Below are positions 35,871 to 45,497 of a DNA stretch of 64,000 nt, piece by piece; the stretch's first letter is position 1, and each line of letters opens with the position of its first letter. A program made the position numbers and the translations under genes. This DNA is from Myxococcales bacterium 68-20. Its GTDB lineage: Bacteria > Myxococcota_A > Polyangia > Polyangiales > Polyangiaceae. The DNA lies in assembly GCA_001899635.1 (NCBI GenBank), contig MKVQ01000048.1:248001-312000 (forward strand), read 5' to 3'. The notes under the pieces were generated by a model that saw nothing but the letters and a program-made list of their open reading frames with translations, was not told the origin of the DNA and made no database searches.

Positions 35871-36388
35871 GCGACACACGCGAGCCGAACGCCGACACGT
35901 TGCATCGAGGTAGGCCAAGCGCCCACGGGGTGCTCTTCCCCCGGAGAGGAGCGGGTGAGCGCGCTGGATCGTCGTCGATCAGCGTCCACAGACCATGGAC
36001 GAGCGTTGGCCGAACCTGAACAGACGAACCATTTGGGGCTCGCGCCCCAACCACCCGCGGAGGTACCAACGGTTTCCGAACGTTGTCGGGGGCCGGGAGC
36101 GGCCGGATTGTGCAATCGGGCGCGTCGCTGCGCCGGCAGACAACATGCAAGGTGGGAGGGCGTGAAGAAGTCCCGCCGTCGTCTTGTTAGCCAGAGGCTC
36201 CAGGGGCCGTGGATGAGCGTCCTCGCGCTGATGGCCGCCGAGTCTCGATCCGACGGTGGGCTGGGCCTTCAGCTCCTCCTCAGCCGCGCGCGGTTCAACG
36301 AGCGCCCGCACCTGTCGATCAACAAGCGCGAAGCGGCCTGAGCCCATCTCGGCCTGCCGCTCTCGCCGGCGCGCGCGGCCGCCCGTCG
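35871..36388. other. Intergenic stretch with hairpin repeat copy C
   Basis: No convincing gene. It holds the inverted copy of the dispersed hairpin (TTGGGGC-TCGC-GCCCCAA, 36033-36050) followed by CCACCCGC, the complement of the GCGGGTGG flank in copies A and B. The remaining reading frames are antisense shadows. Confidence 0.6.
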
Positions 36389-38779
36389 TCAGTCCTTCCG
36401 ACGTCGTCGCTGCGTGCGCGGGACCTTGCCCTCGAGCGGCTGGCGCTGCGCCGTCGGCATCATGTGGAAGCGGCTCGACGGACGCGCCGCCTGATCCGCG
36501 ACCTTCACCTTGTCGCGCGAGATCTCCATGAAGCGTTGCTGCGACCGGATCAGTGAAGCGTTGGCCTTCGGCTGCGTGCGCGCGTAGCCGCCGTACGGGC
36601 CGAGCGTCCACGACTTGACGTTGTCGGACCACTGGATGCCGAGGATGTCGATGAGCCGCGCTCGGATGGCCGGATCGTCGATCGGGGTCATCACCTCGAC
36701 GCGACGATGGAAGTTGCGAGGCATCCAGTCCGCGCTCGAGATGTAGACCTCGTCCTTGCCTGCGTTCGCGAAGTGGAAGATGCGACCGTGCTCGAGGTAG
36801 CGGTCGATGATCGCGCGGACCTCGATGTTGTCGCTCACGCCGGGGACCCCCGGCCTCAGGCAGCAGATGCCGCGAACGATGAGCGAGATCGGAACGCCTG
36901 CCTGCGATGCGCGATAGAGCGCCTCGATTGCGTCCTCGTCCACGAGCGCGTTCATCTTCGCGACGATGCGCGCGGGTCGTCCCTGCCTCGCGTGCTCGGC
37001 CTCGCGTGCGATCAGGCCCAGCGTCGCCTCGTGCAGGCCGAGCGGCGCGACGATGAGCGAGTTCCACTTCGCCGGCGCGCTGTAGCCGGTGAGCAGGTTG
37101 AAGAGCGACGACGCGTCGGCGCCGAGCGCGGGGCGCGCCGTGAGGAGCCCGATGTCGCCATAGAGACGCGCGGTGCCCGAGTTGTAGTTGCCCGTCGCGA
37201 GGTGGACGTAGCGGCGGAGGCCCCCGCGCTCGCGCCGGATGATGAGGAGGCACTTCGCGTGCGTCTTCAGCCCGAGGAGACCGTAGACGACGTGGACACC
37301 GCTCTGCTCGAGCGTGCGTGCCCACTGGATGTTCGACTCCTCGTCGAAGCGGGCCTTGAGCTCGACGATCGCCGTGACCTGCTTGCCCGTCTCGGCCGCG
37401 CGCGCGAGCGCCTTCACGATCGGCGAGTCCCCGCCAGCGCGGTAGAGCGTCTGCTTGATCGCGAGGACGTCGGGATCCTCCGCAGCACGCGTCACGAGAT
37501 CGACGATCGTGTCGAACGACTCGTACGGGTGATGGAGCAGCACGTCGCCCTCGCGGATGACGGCGAAGATGTCCTCGGCGTCACGGAGCGGCGGGACCAC
37601 GAGCGGGCTGTACGGGTCGTCGCGCAGGTCGCGGCGCTCCTCGCGCGGCACCCAGCCCATGAGATCGGAGACGTTGAGGAGCGGCGTCCGGTAGACGTCG
37701 CGCTCGGGATCGAGCTTGAGCGCGCGAACGAGCTTCGCGAGCGAGTCGGGCGTCGGCTCGCCGGCGACCTCGAGCCTGACCGCGGCACCGCGCTCGCGGC
37801 GACGGAGCTCCTGCTGGATCGTCTGGAGGAGGTCCTGCGCCTCTTCCTCGTCGATCTCGAGATCGAAGTTGCGCGTGACGCGGAAGACGTAGACCCCCTT
37901 GAGGCGTACGCCCGGAAAGATCATCCCGACGTGGCGCGCGATGAGGTCCTCGAGGAGGACGAACGCGTGCTTCGCCGGTCCGCCCGGTGTCTTGACGCCG
38001 TGCACCTCGAGGAGGCGCGGCAGCATCATCGGCACCTGCACGACGCCGAACCCCGGCTCGGTCTCGCCTTCGCGCGAGAACATGACGCCGAGGTTCAGGC
38101 TCTTGTTGCGGACGTGCGGGAACGGATGGCCCGGGTCGATCGCGATCGGCGTGAGGATCGGGAAGACTTCGTTGTGGAAACGCTCGTCGAGCGCCGCGAG
38201 CGCATCGGGCGGGAGCGTGTCGGGGCGCACGAGCAAGAACGTGCCGTCGGCCCCGAGCGCGGGCAGGAGGCCGCTCATGAGCCCCGACATCTGCTGGCCG
38301 ATCAGCTCGTGAACGCGCGCCGAGATCTTGACGAGCTGTTCGTGCGCGGTGAGGCCGTCCGCCGCAAGCTCACCGACTTCTCCCGTGAGCTGCTGCTTGA
38401 GGCCCGCGACGCGGACCATGAAGAACTCGTCGAGGTTCGAGGAGACGATTGCGTGGAACTTCAACCGCTCGAGGAGCGGCACCGCCTCGTTCTCGGCCTC
38501 GGCGAGGACCCGCGCGTTGAACTCGATCCATGACAGCTCTCGGTTCAGATAGAGCAGCGGAGAGCGCAGGTCGGGCGTTTCACCGGAAGCCGGAGGCGGC
38601 ACGCTCGCCATCGGTATCGTGCCGGATGCAGGTCCGTTGCTCGAGCTCGAAGGCCCCGTCGACGGCGTCGAAGGAACGATCGCGACCGGCGACATGGCCG
38701 GCGGCGCCACCGCAGGAGCGGACGGCGTCGTCGACGAGGCCGGGGGTAGATCGTGGCCGTGCGGAGGCATTGTGCTCAC
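36389..38779 (-). CDS. ppk: Polyphosphate kinase 1
   Basis: 796 residues from ATG 38779. It polymerises the terminal phosphate of ATP into polyphosphate. After a ~70-residue Pro/Ser-rich extension that most PPK1 proteins lack, the body starts with LYLNRELSWIEFNARV, then SSNLDEFFMVRVAG. It has the autophosphorylated His507 in LKTHAKCLL, the second essential His664 (YLEHGRIFHF) and DEVYISSADWMPRN, and the GYAR...S tail. The C-terminus is basic (QRRRRKD). All catalytic residues are present. No exopolyphosphatase gene is adjacent; the phosphate-type porin is 10 kb away. Confidence 0.96.
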   Translation of the reverse strand: MSTMPPHGHDLPPASSTTPSAPAVAPPAMSPVAIVPSTPSTGPSSSSNGPASGTIPMASVPPPASGETPDLRSPLLYLNRELSWIEFNARVLAEAENEAVPLLERLKFHAIVSSNLDEFFMVRVAGLKQQLTGEVGELAADGLTAHEQLVKISARVHELIGQQMSGLMSGLLPALGADGTFLLVRPDTLPPDALAALDERFHNEVFPILTPIAIDPGHPFPHVRNKSLNLGVMFSREGETEPGFGVVQVPMMLPRLLEVHGVKTPGGPAKHAFVLLEDLIARHVGMIFPGVRLKGVYVFRVTRNFDLEIDEEEAQDLLQTIQQELRRRERGAAVRLEVAGEPTPDSLAKLVRALKLDPERDVYRTPLLNVSDLMGWVPREERRDLRDDPYSPLVVPPLRDAEDIFAVIREGDVLLHHPYESFDTIVDLVTRAAEDPDVLAIKQTLYRAGGDSPIVKALARAAETGKQVTAIVELKARFDEESNIQWARTLEQSGVHVVYGLLGLKTHAKCLLIIRRERGGLRRYVHLATGNYNSGTARLYGDIGLLTARPALGADASSLFNLLTGYSAPAKWNSLIVAPLGLHEATLGLIAREAEHARQGRPARIVAKMNALVDEDAIEALYRASQAGVPISLIVRGICCLRPGVPGVSDNIEVRAIIDRYLEHGRIFHFANAGKDEVYISSADWMPRNFHRRVEVMTPIDDPAIRARLIDILGIQWSDNVKSWTLGPYGGYARTQPKANASLIRSQQRFMEISRDKVKVADQAARPSSRFHMMPTAQRQPLEGKVPRTQRRRRKD

Positions 38780-38881
38780 AGTCTACCCCAGTCTGGAGCT
38801 TTCCGTCGGTGACGAGTCCGCGACGTATTGCCCAGATGGGATTCCTCCGAACGCCGCCTCTGGCGGACCGACTCTTCGTCC

Positions 38882-40666
38882 TCAGTCGCCTGGCGCGTCT
38901 GGCGTGTGGCCGGGCTCGCGCGCGGCAAGGTCGTTCCTGAGCCAGACGCGGATCCCCTCGAAGTCGGCCGTCTGTCGGTAGCGCGAGGAGAGCCATACGG
39001 CCGCTTCGGGGCATTGCGCCGCGAAGTCCGCAACGGCATCCGCCGAGCTCATCAAAGGCGATCGGTCCACGAAGACGAACGCGGCCGGCGGCGCGCTCTC
39101 GAGGCGGGTGGCAAGGTCCTGCGCATGAGCATCCCGGATGGCCCGGATGCGGCCGATCTCTTCGTCCGTGGGCGAGAGGCCACCCGGGTCGAAGCTCCCG
39201 TGCAGCGCCGCATCGGCGTTGAGGTCGTAGGCGTAGATGTACGGCGTCGCGCTGCGCCGGCCGGCGAGGAAGAGCAGATACGCGTCCATCGCGTAGGACT
39301 GGACCCGATCGTCGGGCTTCGTCCGAGCAGCGACGTATTCGGCGGCGTCGCGCATCGCGCGTGGGAAGTAGTCGATTCGGTCGAAGGCGGCGAGGCGTTC
39401 GCCGCTCTCGAGCGATGCCTTGTCACGCGCCTCGGGCGCCGGCACCGGCGGGTAAGGCGCCAGCCACGCGAGGTATGCCGCGCGTGCACCGACGAGGATC
39501 GCCGCGATGATCACGGCTGCCCGTCGCGCGATCACCGCAGCGGAGCGACCCGACGAGGCGAACGAGGCGGACGAGCCGAACGTGCCCTCCCAGATCGTCA
39601 CGAGCGCGACGAGCCATCCGAACGAGACGCCGAGCGTGACGGGATGGAAGTGATACGGGAAGCCCTTGGCCTGGACGACGACCGACACGAGACCGAGCAC
39701 CGGCATCGCCGCGATCGGAATGGCTCGCCGCGGGAGGCGTCGAAGCGCGATGAGGACGCCGAGGCCAGCGCTCGTGACGACAGCGACACGAGCGAGCGCC
39801 GCGTAGCCGGGCATCGAGAGGATCGTCGATGCCGGTCGCGGCCAGATGAAGCGGTACATGGCCGGCACATCGACGAACGTGATCCGCGCCCAGGCGCCAA
39901 GATCGCCCCGCAGCGCGACGAAGGCGAGGGGGATCGCCACGCCGACCGCTCCGCCGGCGAGGAAGACGACGAGCCTCCGCCCCCGAGCACGAAGCGGTCC
40001 GGCCTCGACGAGGAGCGCAACGAGCTGCGACGCGGTGAAGATCGCGAACGTCGGCTTTCCCAGCCACGGCACGAAGGACAGGAGCCCCGATGCGAACAGC
40101 GTCGCCGTCGTGAGCCTCGAACGCGGATCGTCGCTCGCCGCACGTGTCGCCTGGAGCGCGATCGAGACGAGGACGAACCAGTCGAGGAAGCTCTCGCGCT
40201 GCGCCGTGTCCCAGAAACCGTAGACCGCATACTGAGCGCTGAGCGCGACCCACGCAGCAAGGGCCCACGCGCCACGAACGAGGAAGCCGGGCCGCCGGCG
40301 CGGCTCGTAGCCGGCGATCGACGGGAGGAGCGCGCCCGCGATGACGAAGGAGAGCCCCGTACAAACGAGGTCGAGAACACGGAAGCGATGTTCGTCGGCG
40401 CCGCCGAGGAGCTGGAAGACCAGGTGCACCATCGAGATGACCGGGCCGTTGACATCTCGGACGTCGCGGTACGCAACGTCCCCCTCCCCGACCGCCCATG
40501 CGACGTACTGGAAGATGCCCTGGTCGCGCCCGAGCGAAGCCCACGAGGCGCGGACGGTGGCCTCCCAGACCCAGCCGATCGCAGGGATGGCGACGGCGAG
40601 CGCTGGCGCCGCGGCGCCGAGCCGCGCGGCGACCCACGAGGGCGCGGATCGTGCGATTCGGCTCAT
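38882..40666 (-). CDS. GT39-like membrane glycosyltransferase
   Basis: 594 residues; ATG at 40666 chosen although the open frame runs on to 42250 as a shadow of the opposite strand. About 10-12 membrane helices. The first loop reads GRDQGIFQYVAWA then YRDVRDVNGPV, the acidic DxG...YRDV pattern of dolichol/polyprenol-sugar-dependent glycosyltransferases. The last ~170 residues are a soluble periplasmic domain. It would move a sugar from a lipid carrier to protein or cell-wall glycan in the inner membrane. Upstream of ppk on the same strand by 102 bases. Confidence 0.8.
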   Translation of the reverse strand: MSRIARSAPSWVAARLGAAAPALAVAIPAIGWVWEATVRASWASLGRDQGIFQYVAWAVGEGDVAYRDVRDVNGPVISMVHLVFQLLGGADEHRFRVLDLVCTGLSFVIAGALLPSIAGYEPRRRPGFLVRGAWALAAWVALSAQYAVYGFWDTAQRESFLDWFVLVSIALQATRAASDDPRSRLTTATLFASGLLSFVPWLGKPTFAIFTASQLVALLVEAGPLRARGRRLVVFLAGGAVGVAIPLAFVALRGDLGAWARITFVDVPAMYRFIWPRPASTILSMPGYAALARVAVVTSAGLGVLIALRRLPRRAIPIAAMPVLGLVSVVVQAKGFPYHFHPVTLGVSFGWLVALVTIWEGTFGSSASFASSGRSAAVIARRAAVIIAAILVGARAAYLAWLAPYPPVPAPEARDKASLESGERLAAFDRIDYFPRAMRDAAEYVAARTKPDDRVQSYAMDAYLLFLAGRRSATPYIYAYDLNADAALHGSFDPGGLSPTDEEIGRIRAIRDAHAQDLATRLESAPPAAFVFVDRSPLMSSADAVADFAAQCPEAAVWLSSRYRQTADFEGIRVWLRNDLAAREPGHTPDAPGD

Positions 40667-40906
40667 CGGCGCGACCTTAACATGCCGCTCCACTTCCGCC
40701 GCGAGCAGCCCGGTCGGGATGCCTGGGGTCCGAGTCGCCTTGCGTTGGCCGTGCCATGGATGAGCTGTTCGTCGGGTACTTGCTGGTAACACTCGACCTC
40801 GAGCACGAAGTCGGGGGAGAATCATCCGAGACGCAGATGCGTCCAGACGTCGCCGCCCGGGCCGAGCTTGACTTGGATACGCGACGAGCGACGCTAGGAG
40901 CGAGCC

Positions 40907-42040
40907 ATGAACGAGCCGGTCCGTCGGTTGCCGTTGCCTCACCACGATCGCGCAGAACGAGCCCGCGGCTTCGCGGAAGCGCTTGGCGCTGCCAAGGGGA
41001 AGCATCTGCTCATCGCCCTCCGCGGGCATCCTGATCCCGACGGGATCGCGTCCGCGTTGGCACAGGCCCACATCGCGCAGCGGCTCGGCGTCGCGAAGAC
41101 GACCATCAGCTACTGCCACGAGCTCAGCCATCGCGAGAACCGCGCGCTCGTCAAGCTTCTCAACGTCGAGATGAAGAAGCTGAAGAACGTGCACGACCTC
41201 GCCGAGCCGGCGGACTTCGTCGGCCTCGTCGACGCGCACGATGTCGACCCGGAGATGATCGGCGTCGATCAGATCGAGCCGCTCACCATCGTCGACCACC
41301 ACCGTGCGCATGCCCCGCCGCGCGCGCGCTTCGTCGACATGCGAAACGACGTCGGCGCGACCGCGACGATCTTCGTCGAGTACCTCCAGGAGCTGTGCCC
41401 GCTCTCGGCCGACAGTGACGACGATCGCCGGATCGCGACCGCGCTCATGCATGGCCTCGCGACGGACACGGACGACTTCTCGCTCGCGCGCACGACGGAC
41501 TTCCGCGCCGCCGCGCAGCTCGCCGACATCTGCGATCGCGATCTCCTCCAGGATCTTTCCCGTCGCCTCATCGCGCCGAGCGCGATGGACGTCATCGCTC
41601 GCGCGCTCGCGGCCCTCGTCGTGCGCCGCAACTTCGCCATGGCCGGCGTCGGCTTCGTCTCCGAGAGCGAACGCGACACGATCGCGCAGGCCGCCGACTT
41701 CCTGATCCGCCGCGAGGACATCGACACGGTCGTCGTCTACGGCATCGTCGGCGATCGCTTCATCGAAGGATCGCTCCGCACCCACTCGCCGAGCGTCGAT
41801 CCGGCGGTATGGCTCGAGCAGGCGTTCGGTCACGACGAGCGCGGCAAGGCATACGGCGGTGGACGACGGGACAAGGGCGGCTTCCGCATCCCGATCGGCT
41901 TCCTCGGACGCGCCACCGATCGCGCCCAGCTCTGGGCGCTCGTCGAACACGCCGCACGCCAGGCGCTCCTGAAGCAGCTCGGCGAGGAGCCGCTGCCTTC
42001 GCTCGGGACGCAGGGCGGTATCCCTTCGAACGCCAGCTGA
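40907..42040 (+). CDS. DHH/DHHA1 phosphoesterase, NrnA-like (oligoribonuclease/PAP phosphatase)
   Basis: 377 residues; ATG 40907, preceded by AGGAG. DHH catalytic motifs: HPDPDGIASALA (His41, Asp43, Asp45), LVDAHD (Asp109) and VDHH (130-132), with GLATDTDDFS. The C-terminal DHHA1 domain ends with KAYGGGRRDKGGFRIPIGF, the Gly-rich substrate loop. NrnA enzymes degrade nanoRNA and 3'-phosphoadenosine 5'-phosphate; some family members cleave cyclic dinucleotides, so specificity is open. Followed 20 bases later by a formyltransferase-fold gene. Confidence 0.9.
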   Translation: MNEPVRRLPLPHHDRAERARGFAEALGAAKGKHLLIALRGHPDPDGIASALAQAHIAQRLGVAKTTISYCHELSHRENRALVKLLNVEMKKLKNVHDLAEPADFVGLVDAHDVDPEMIGVDQIEPLTIVDHHRAHAPPRARFVDMRNDVGATATIFVEYLQELCPLSADSDDDRRIATALMHGLATDTDDFSLARTTDFRAAAQLADICDRDLLQDLSRRLIAPSAMDVIARALAALVVRRNFAMAGVGFVSESERDTIAQAADFLIRREDIDTVVVYGIVGDRFIEGSLRTHSPSVDPAVWLEQAFGHDERGKAYGGGRRDKGGFRIPIGFLGRATDRAQLWALVEHAARQALLKQLGEEPLPSLGTQGGIPSNAS

Positions 42041-42060
42041 TCCCGGCGCCTGCGAACGAC

Positions 42061-42951
42061 ATGCGCATCGCGTTCGTGGGTCTGCCGCTGGCGGCGCTCC
42101 TCCTCGCGCAGGACGGACACACCATCGTGTGGGCGGGGATCTGCCGCCGCGACGCGATCGGCACGCGACGGCTGAAGAAGCTGCTCGGTGACGACCGCGT
42201 CGTGGTCGTCCCCGATCTCGCGAAGAGCGCTCGCGCGATCCGCGCTGCAAAGCCGGATCTGATCGTGAGCTGGTTCTGGACGAAGAACATCCCCCGCTCG
42301 GTCCGCGAAGCCGCGCCGCTCGGGGCGTTCGGGGTTCATCCCTCCCTCCTGCCGCGCCACCGTGGCCCCGATCCGACCTTCTGGGCGATCGACTCGGGAG
42401 ATCGCGAGACGGGCGTCACCGCTCACATGCTCGAAGACGAGTACGACACCGGTGCAATCCTCGGGCAGAAGCGCATCGCGATCGATCCTTCGTGGAGCGC
42501 GTGGCGGCTCGCGAAGAAGCTCGATCGGCCGTCGCTCGCGCTCCTCCGCGAGACGGCCCTTGCCTACGCACGCGGCGAGCCGCCGACCCCACGCGGACAA
42601 GACGAGGCGCTCGCGACCGAAGCGCCAGCACCGGAGGACGAGCTGCTCGAGATCCGCTGGGCGGATCCAGCCGAGAAGATCGCGCGACGCGTCCGGGCCG
42701 CGAGCCCGTGGCCGGGAGCCTTCACCGAGGTGGCAGGCACGGTGGTCACCCTCACGAGCGCACGAGCCACGGACGACGTCCCGCGCGCGCTCGACCAGGG
42801 CGAGGCGTGCGTGCGCGGCGACGGCGTGGTGGTGGTCCGCGCGGGCGACGGCGGGGTGGAGCTCCTCGCCGGCCGGATCGAATACGACGATGCCGAGCGC
42901 GAGCTCGACGCGAACGCGCTCGCCGACCTCGTCCGCGCCACCGCGCACTGA
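42061..42951 (+). CDS. Formyltransferase-fold protein related to Met-tRNA formyltransferase
   Basis: 296 residues; ATG 42061 fits the family start (MRIAFVG). Has the family's HPSLLPRHRGPDPTFWAI motif with His93, ETGVTAHML and YDTGAIL with Asp129, plus an Fmt-like C-terminal segment (ASPWPGAF). The N-terminal nucleotide-binding part is shortened compared with Fmt. The usual catalytic Asn two residues before His93 is Gly91 (GVH instead of NxH), so formyl transfer may be altered or lost. Co-transcribed with the DHH gene. Role unknown. Confidence 0.75.
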   Translation: MRIAFVGLPLAALLLAQDGHTIVWAGICRRDAIGTRRLKKLLGDDRVVVVPDLAKSARAIRAAKPDLIVSWFWTKNIPRSVREAAPLGAFGVHPSLLPRHRGPDPTFWAIDSGDRETGVTAHMLEDEYDTGAILGQKRIAIDPSWSAWRLAKKLDRPSLALLRETALAYARGEPPTPRGQDEALATEAPAPEDELLEIRWADPAEKIARRVRAASPWPGAFTEVAGTVVTLTSARATDDVPRALDQGEACVRGDGVVVVRAGDGGVELLAGRIEYDDAERELDANALADLVRATAH

Positions 42952-43045
42952 CGACCACGCAGCCGTCCCGCGACGCGACGGCCGACGCAGGGGCCCACTC
43001 CGTCGCGATCGAGGTCCTGGATCTTCGGATGGGCGAGCGCTCGCG

Positions 43046-43810
43046 TCAGACTCCCAGCAGCACGAACGAGGTCACGAGCGCGAGATCCGGGTTCGAGGAA
43101 TCGTCATGGCGGATCTTCAGCCGGTTGTGCACGCGATGAACCCCGCTCACGCGCTGAACCGCTTCACCGGCGACGCGCTTCGAGCGTCGATCGGGGACCG
43201 TGCCTTCGAGGGTCACGTCACCGCTCGCAACGCTGACCTCGATGTCGGACGCGTCGAGGTCATGGCAATGCCTCAGCGCGTAGCTCACGTCCATCTCGAC
43301 GCGAGGGTCCGGACGGTCCACGCGCTCCGGAGCACGCAGGGCGTCGATCATGCGTGAGACGCCCGCCCTCAAGCGACGCCAGAGGCTCTGCGGAGGGCGC
43401 TCGAGATACGCGAAGTACGGATCCGCCTGCGGCTCCTTGTAGACGAGCCACGGCCACGCTTCCTTCTCGTAGAGCGACGCATGGCTGGCGTTGACCGCGA
43501 TGACGCCGGGATGGGGCGCGCGGTGGTAGGCGTAGCTCCCCTCCTCCGGGTGGATGCTGGGACCGCATCCATATCCCCGCTCGTCGATCTCGGAGTTGCG
43601 CGTGTACGTGTCCCGCTGGTCGTACCAAGCGGTGCCGATCGCCCAGGGGCTCTGATTGATCAGGTTCAGTCGATCAGCGAGGCACTGACGATCACGCCGC
43701 TCGACGTCGGGGTCCCGCTCGATGCGGCTCGTACCGAACCGCTCGCGCTCCTCACGTTGGGCGTGATCCTGCCGTGTCGACTCGTCCCATCGATGATCGA
43801 TCGTTGCCAT
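43046..43810 (-). CDS. BON-domain protein
   Basis: 254 residues from ATG 43810 (MATIDHRWDE), chosen because the upstream frame is Arg-rich non-coding. The first ~60 residues are highly charged, and ~80-140 contain Trp/Tyr-rich SPWAIGTAWYDQRD and an RGYGCGPSIHPEEGSY stretch. The final ~70 residues are a BON domain: SYALRHCHDL, SVASGDVTLEGTVPD, AVQRVSGVHRVHNRL. BON domains bind lipid or membrane surfaces (OsmY-like). No signal peptide, so a cytoplasmic stress protein is likely. Confidence 0.8.
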   Translation of the reverse strand: MATIDHRWDESTRQDHAQREERERFGTSRIERDPDVERRDRQCLADRLNLINQSPWAIGTAWYDQRDTYTRNSEIDERGYGCGPSIHPEEGSYAYHRAPHPGVIAVNASHASLYEKEAWPWLVYKEPQADPYFAYLERPPQSLWRRLRAGVSRMIDALRAPERVDRPDPRVEMDVSYALRHCHDLDASDIEVSVASGDVTLEGTVPDRRSKRVAGEAVQRVSGVHRVHNRLKIRHDDSSNPDLALVTSFVLLGV

Positions 43811-44146
43811 CCAGCACCAGCTCACTGCGAAGCGCATGCCGATCGAAGGAGGCCTGGCTGAGAGCGCGGCGACGCGCGAATGCCGGTCGCGTCTGTCGTC
43901 CTGATGGGACGAATGTGCACCTCGTGTCGCACCTCGCCGCGCTCGAGGCGTGACCATGCGCCGCGGCGGAAGGTCTTCCTTGGGACACCGGGCCCCCGCC
44001 CATCCGCAGAGGAGGGCCCTCGGATGGCGTCGATTTTCCCGAGCGAAACGGACCGACGAAAGCGGTGTTTGTTTCGACCATACCGGTTCGCCTACGATGC
44101 GGTCGCGGCGCCTGCGGCGCACGCGAACCCCAGCTTCGAGGCGACA
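43811..44146. other. Divergent gap, no gene seen
   Basis: 336 bases between the BON gene and the PilZ gene, which point away from each other; promoters for both should lie here but no clear elements were recognised. The PilZ frame could be extended upstream to ATG 44024, adding a basic low-complexity N-terminus; judged less likely. Confidence 0.4.
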
Positions 44147-45319
44147 GTGAGCGATCCTCTTTCGACGTCACGCACGGCACGCGAGTCGCTCGCGCGCGGA
44201 CTCAATGCACTGCAGGCTGACCCGAGCGTACCGAGCCACCTCGTCGACCTTGCGGCCCCGATCGCGCAGGCGATGGGTGCACTCCACCAGCTCGAGCGAA
44301 CGAACCAGCTCACGCCTCATGCGGACGTCGCGCTGAACCACGTCCGAGGTGCGCTCGCGCAGCTCCAGGCTGCACCGGCGAACCACCCCGCAGTCAACGC
44401 AGCGCTCGAGTCCGTCGCGAAGTCGCTCTCGCTCGTGCACTCGCTGAGCCGCATGGCGAACGGTCCGGCTCCCGCTCCGCAACACGCCGCGCCCGCGCCT
44501 GCTCCGCAACACGCCGCGCCCGCGCCTGCTCCGCAACACGCCGCGCCCGCGCCTGCTCCTGCTCCGCACCACCCCGCGCCTGCGCCCGCTCCGCACCAAG
44601 CCGCGCCTGCACCTGCTCCGCAACCGGCGCCCGCGCCTGCTCCGCAACCGGCGCCCGCGCCCCAGGCGCTCAACGTGACCGCGGGGATGCCGGGCCAGAA
44701 CGCGGGGGCTTCACCTCGCGGCGGGACCGCCGGCATGGCCGCGCAGGCTCCTGCAGCGGGAGCGCAGCCGTCGTTTCCCCAGGCGCAGCCTGCTGGAGCG
44801 CCCGGCGGCTACGGGGCAGCGAACGTTGCGCGCGATCCGTTCGCGGCTCCCGATCCCTTCGCCTCTCCTCCGCCGGGAGTCGGACCGACCGGGGCACATC
44901 CGCAGGCACCTCCCGCGGGCGCACATCCCGGCGCAGTGAGCGGCAAGGCTGCGACGCCGAGCATGCCCGTCCCGGCTCCGCCCGCCGTCGGCAACATGCA
45001 GGTCATCGCGGCCGACCTCGGAGCGCACAGCCCGACCAACTTCTACAAGGGCCTCTCGGGCAACGACATCATCGATCACGGCGGCCTCTTCGTCTCGACG
45101 TACGTCGCGCCGAAGATCGGCACGCCGGTCCGGCTCAGGGTGTCGCTGCCGGGCGGCTACGAGTTCGAGGCGAACGCCGTCGTGAAGTGGACGCGCGATC
45201 TCGGCGGAGACGCGCTTCCTGGCTTCGGCGCGCAGTTCACGGCGATCACGCCCGAGGCACGCCAGCTCGTCTATCGCTACGTGCGCAACCGAGAGCCGAT
45301 CTTCCACGACGATCTCTGA
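44147..45319 (+). CDS. PilZ-domain protein with Pro/Ala-repeat linker
   Basis: 390 residues from GTG 44147 (ATG at 44024 would add 41 residues). Residues ~1-105 are helical. A repeated APAPQHA linker (~107-175), then a Pro/Gly/Ala-rich region to ~285. The last ~105 residues are a PilZ-like domain of the myxobacterial type (NDIIDHGGLFVSTY, LRVSLPGGYEFEANAVVKW, GFGAQF). The N-terminal Arg pair (RxxxR) that contacts cyclic-di-GMP is not visible, so it may be a non-binding member that acts as an adaptor. Cytoplasmic. Confidence 0.85.
   Translation: MSDPLSTSRTARESLARGLNALQADPSVPSHLVDLAAPIAQAMGALHQLERTNQLTPHADVALNHVRGALAQLQAAPANHPAVNAALESVAKSLSLVHSLSRMANGPAPAPQHAAPAPAPQHAAPAPAPQHAAPAPAPAPHHPAPAPAPHQAAPAPAPQPAPAPAPQPAPAPQALNVTAGMPGQNAGASPRGGTAGMAAQAPAAGAQPSFPQAQPAGAPGGYGAANVARDPFAAPDPFASPPPGVGPTGAHPQAPPAGAHPGAVSGKAATPSMPVPAPPAVGNMQVIAADLGAHSPTNFYKGLSGNDIIDHGGLFVSTYVAPKIGTPVRLRVSLPGGYEFEANAVVKWTRDLGGDALPGFGAQFTAITPEARQLVYRYVRNREPIFHDDL
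44474..44660 (+). repeat. 27-bp tandem repeat coding APQHAAPAP
   Basis: Three near-identical 27-base units begin at 44474, 44501 and 44528, followed by four degenerating units that keep the Pro/Ala rhythm to about 44660. In frame, so it shortens or lengthens the linker of the PilZ protein without breaking it. Confidence 0.8.
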
Positions 45320-45497
45320 GCCTGCGGCGCAGCACGTTTGGTGCTGCGCATCGCAAGGCTCGCCGTGGTGTCGCCGCGAGATTGCTCACGGGGCTCTCGA
45401 CTCGTAGGGGCTCGTGACGACGCGCGATCGCGTCTGCTCGTCGAGCCCCCATATGGCTCGGCGCACTCGACGGTCGTCGATTTCGACCGAGCCAACC

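Noticed and set aside
36707-38533. 608-codon plus-strand frame opposite ppk
   Set aside because: Arg/Glu-rich antisense frame; ppk on the minus strand is unmistakable.
40667-42250. Extension of the GT39 frame to a 1122-codon gene
   Set aside because: The part beyond 40666 is antisense to the DHH and formyltransferase genes; the domain and the hydrophobic start begin at 40666.
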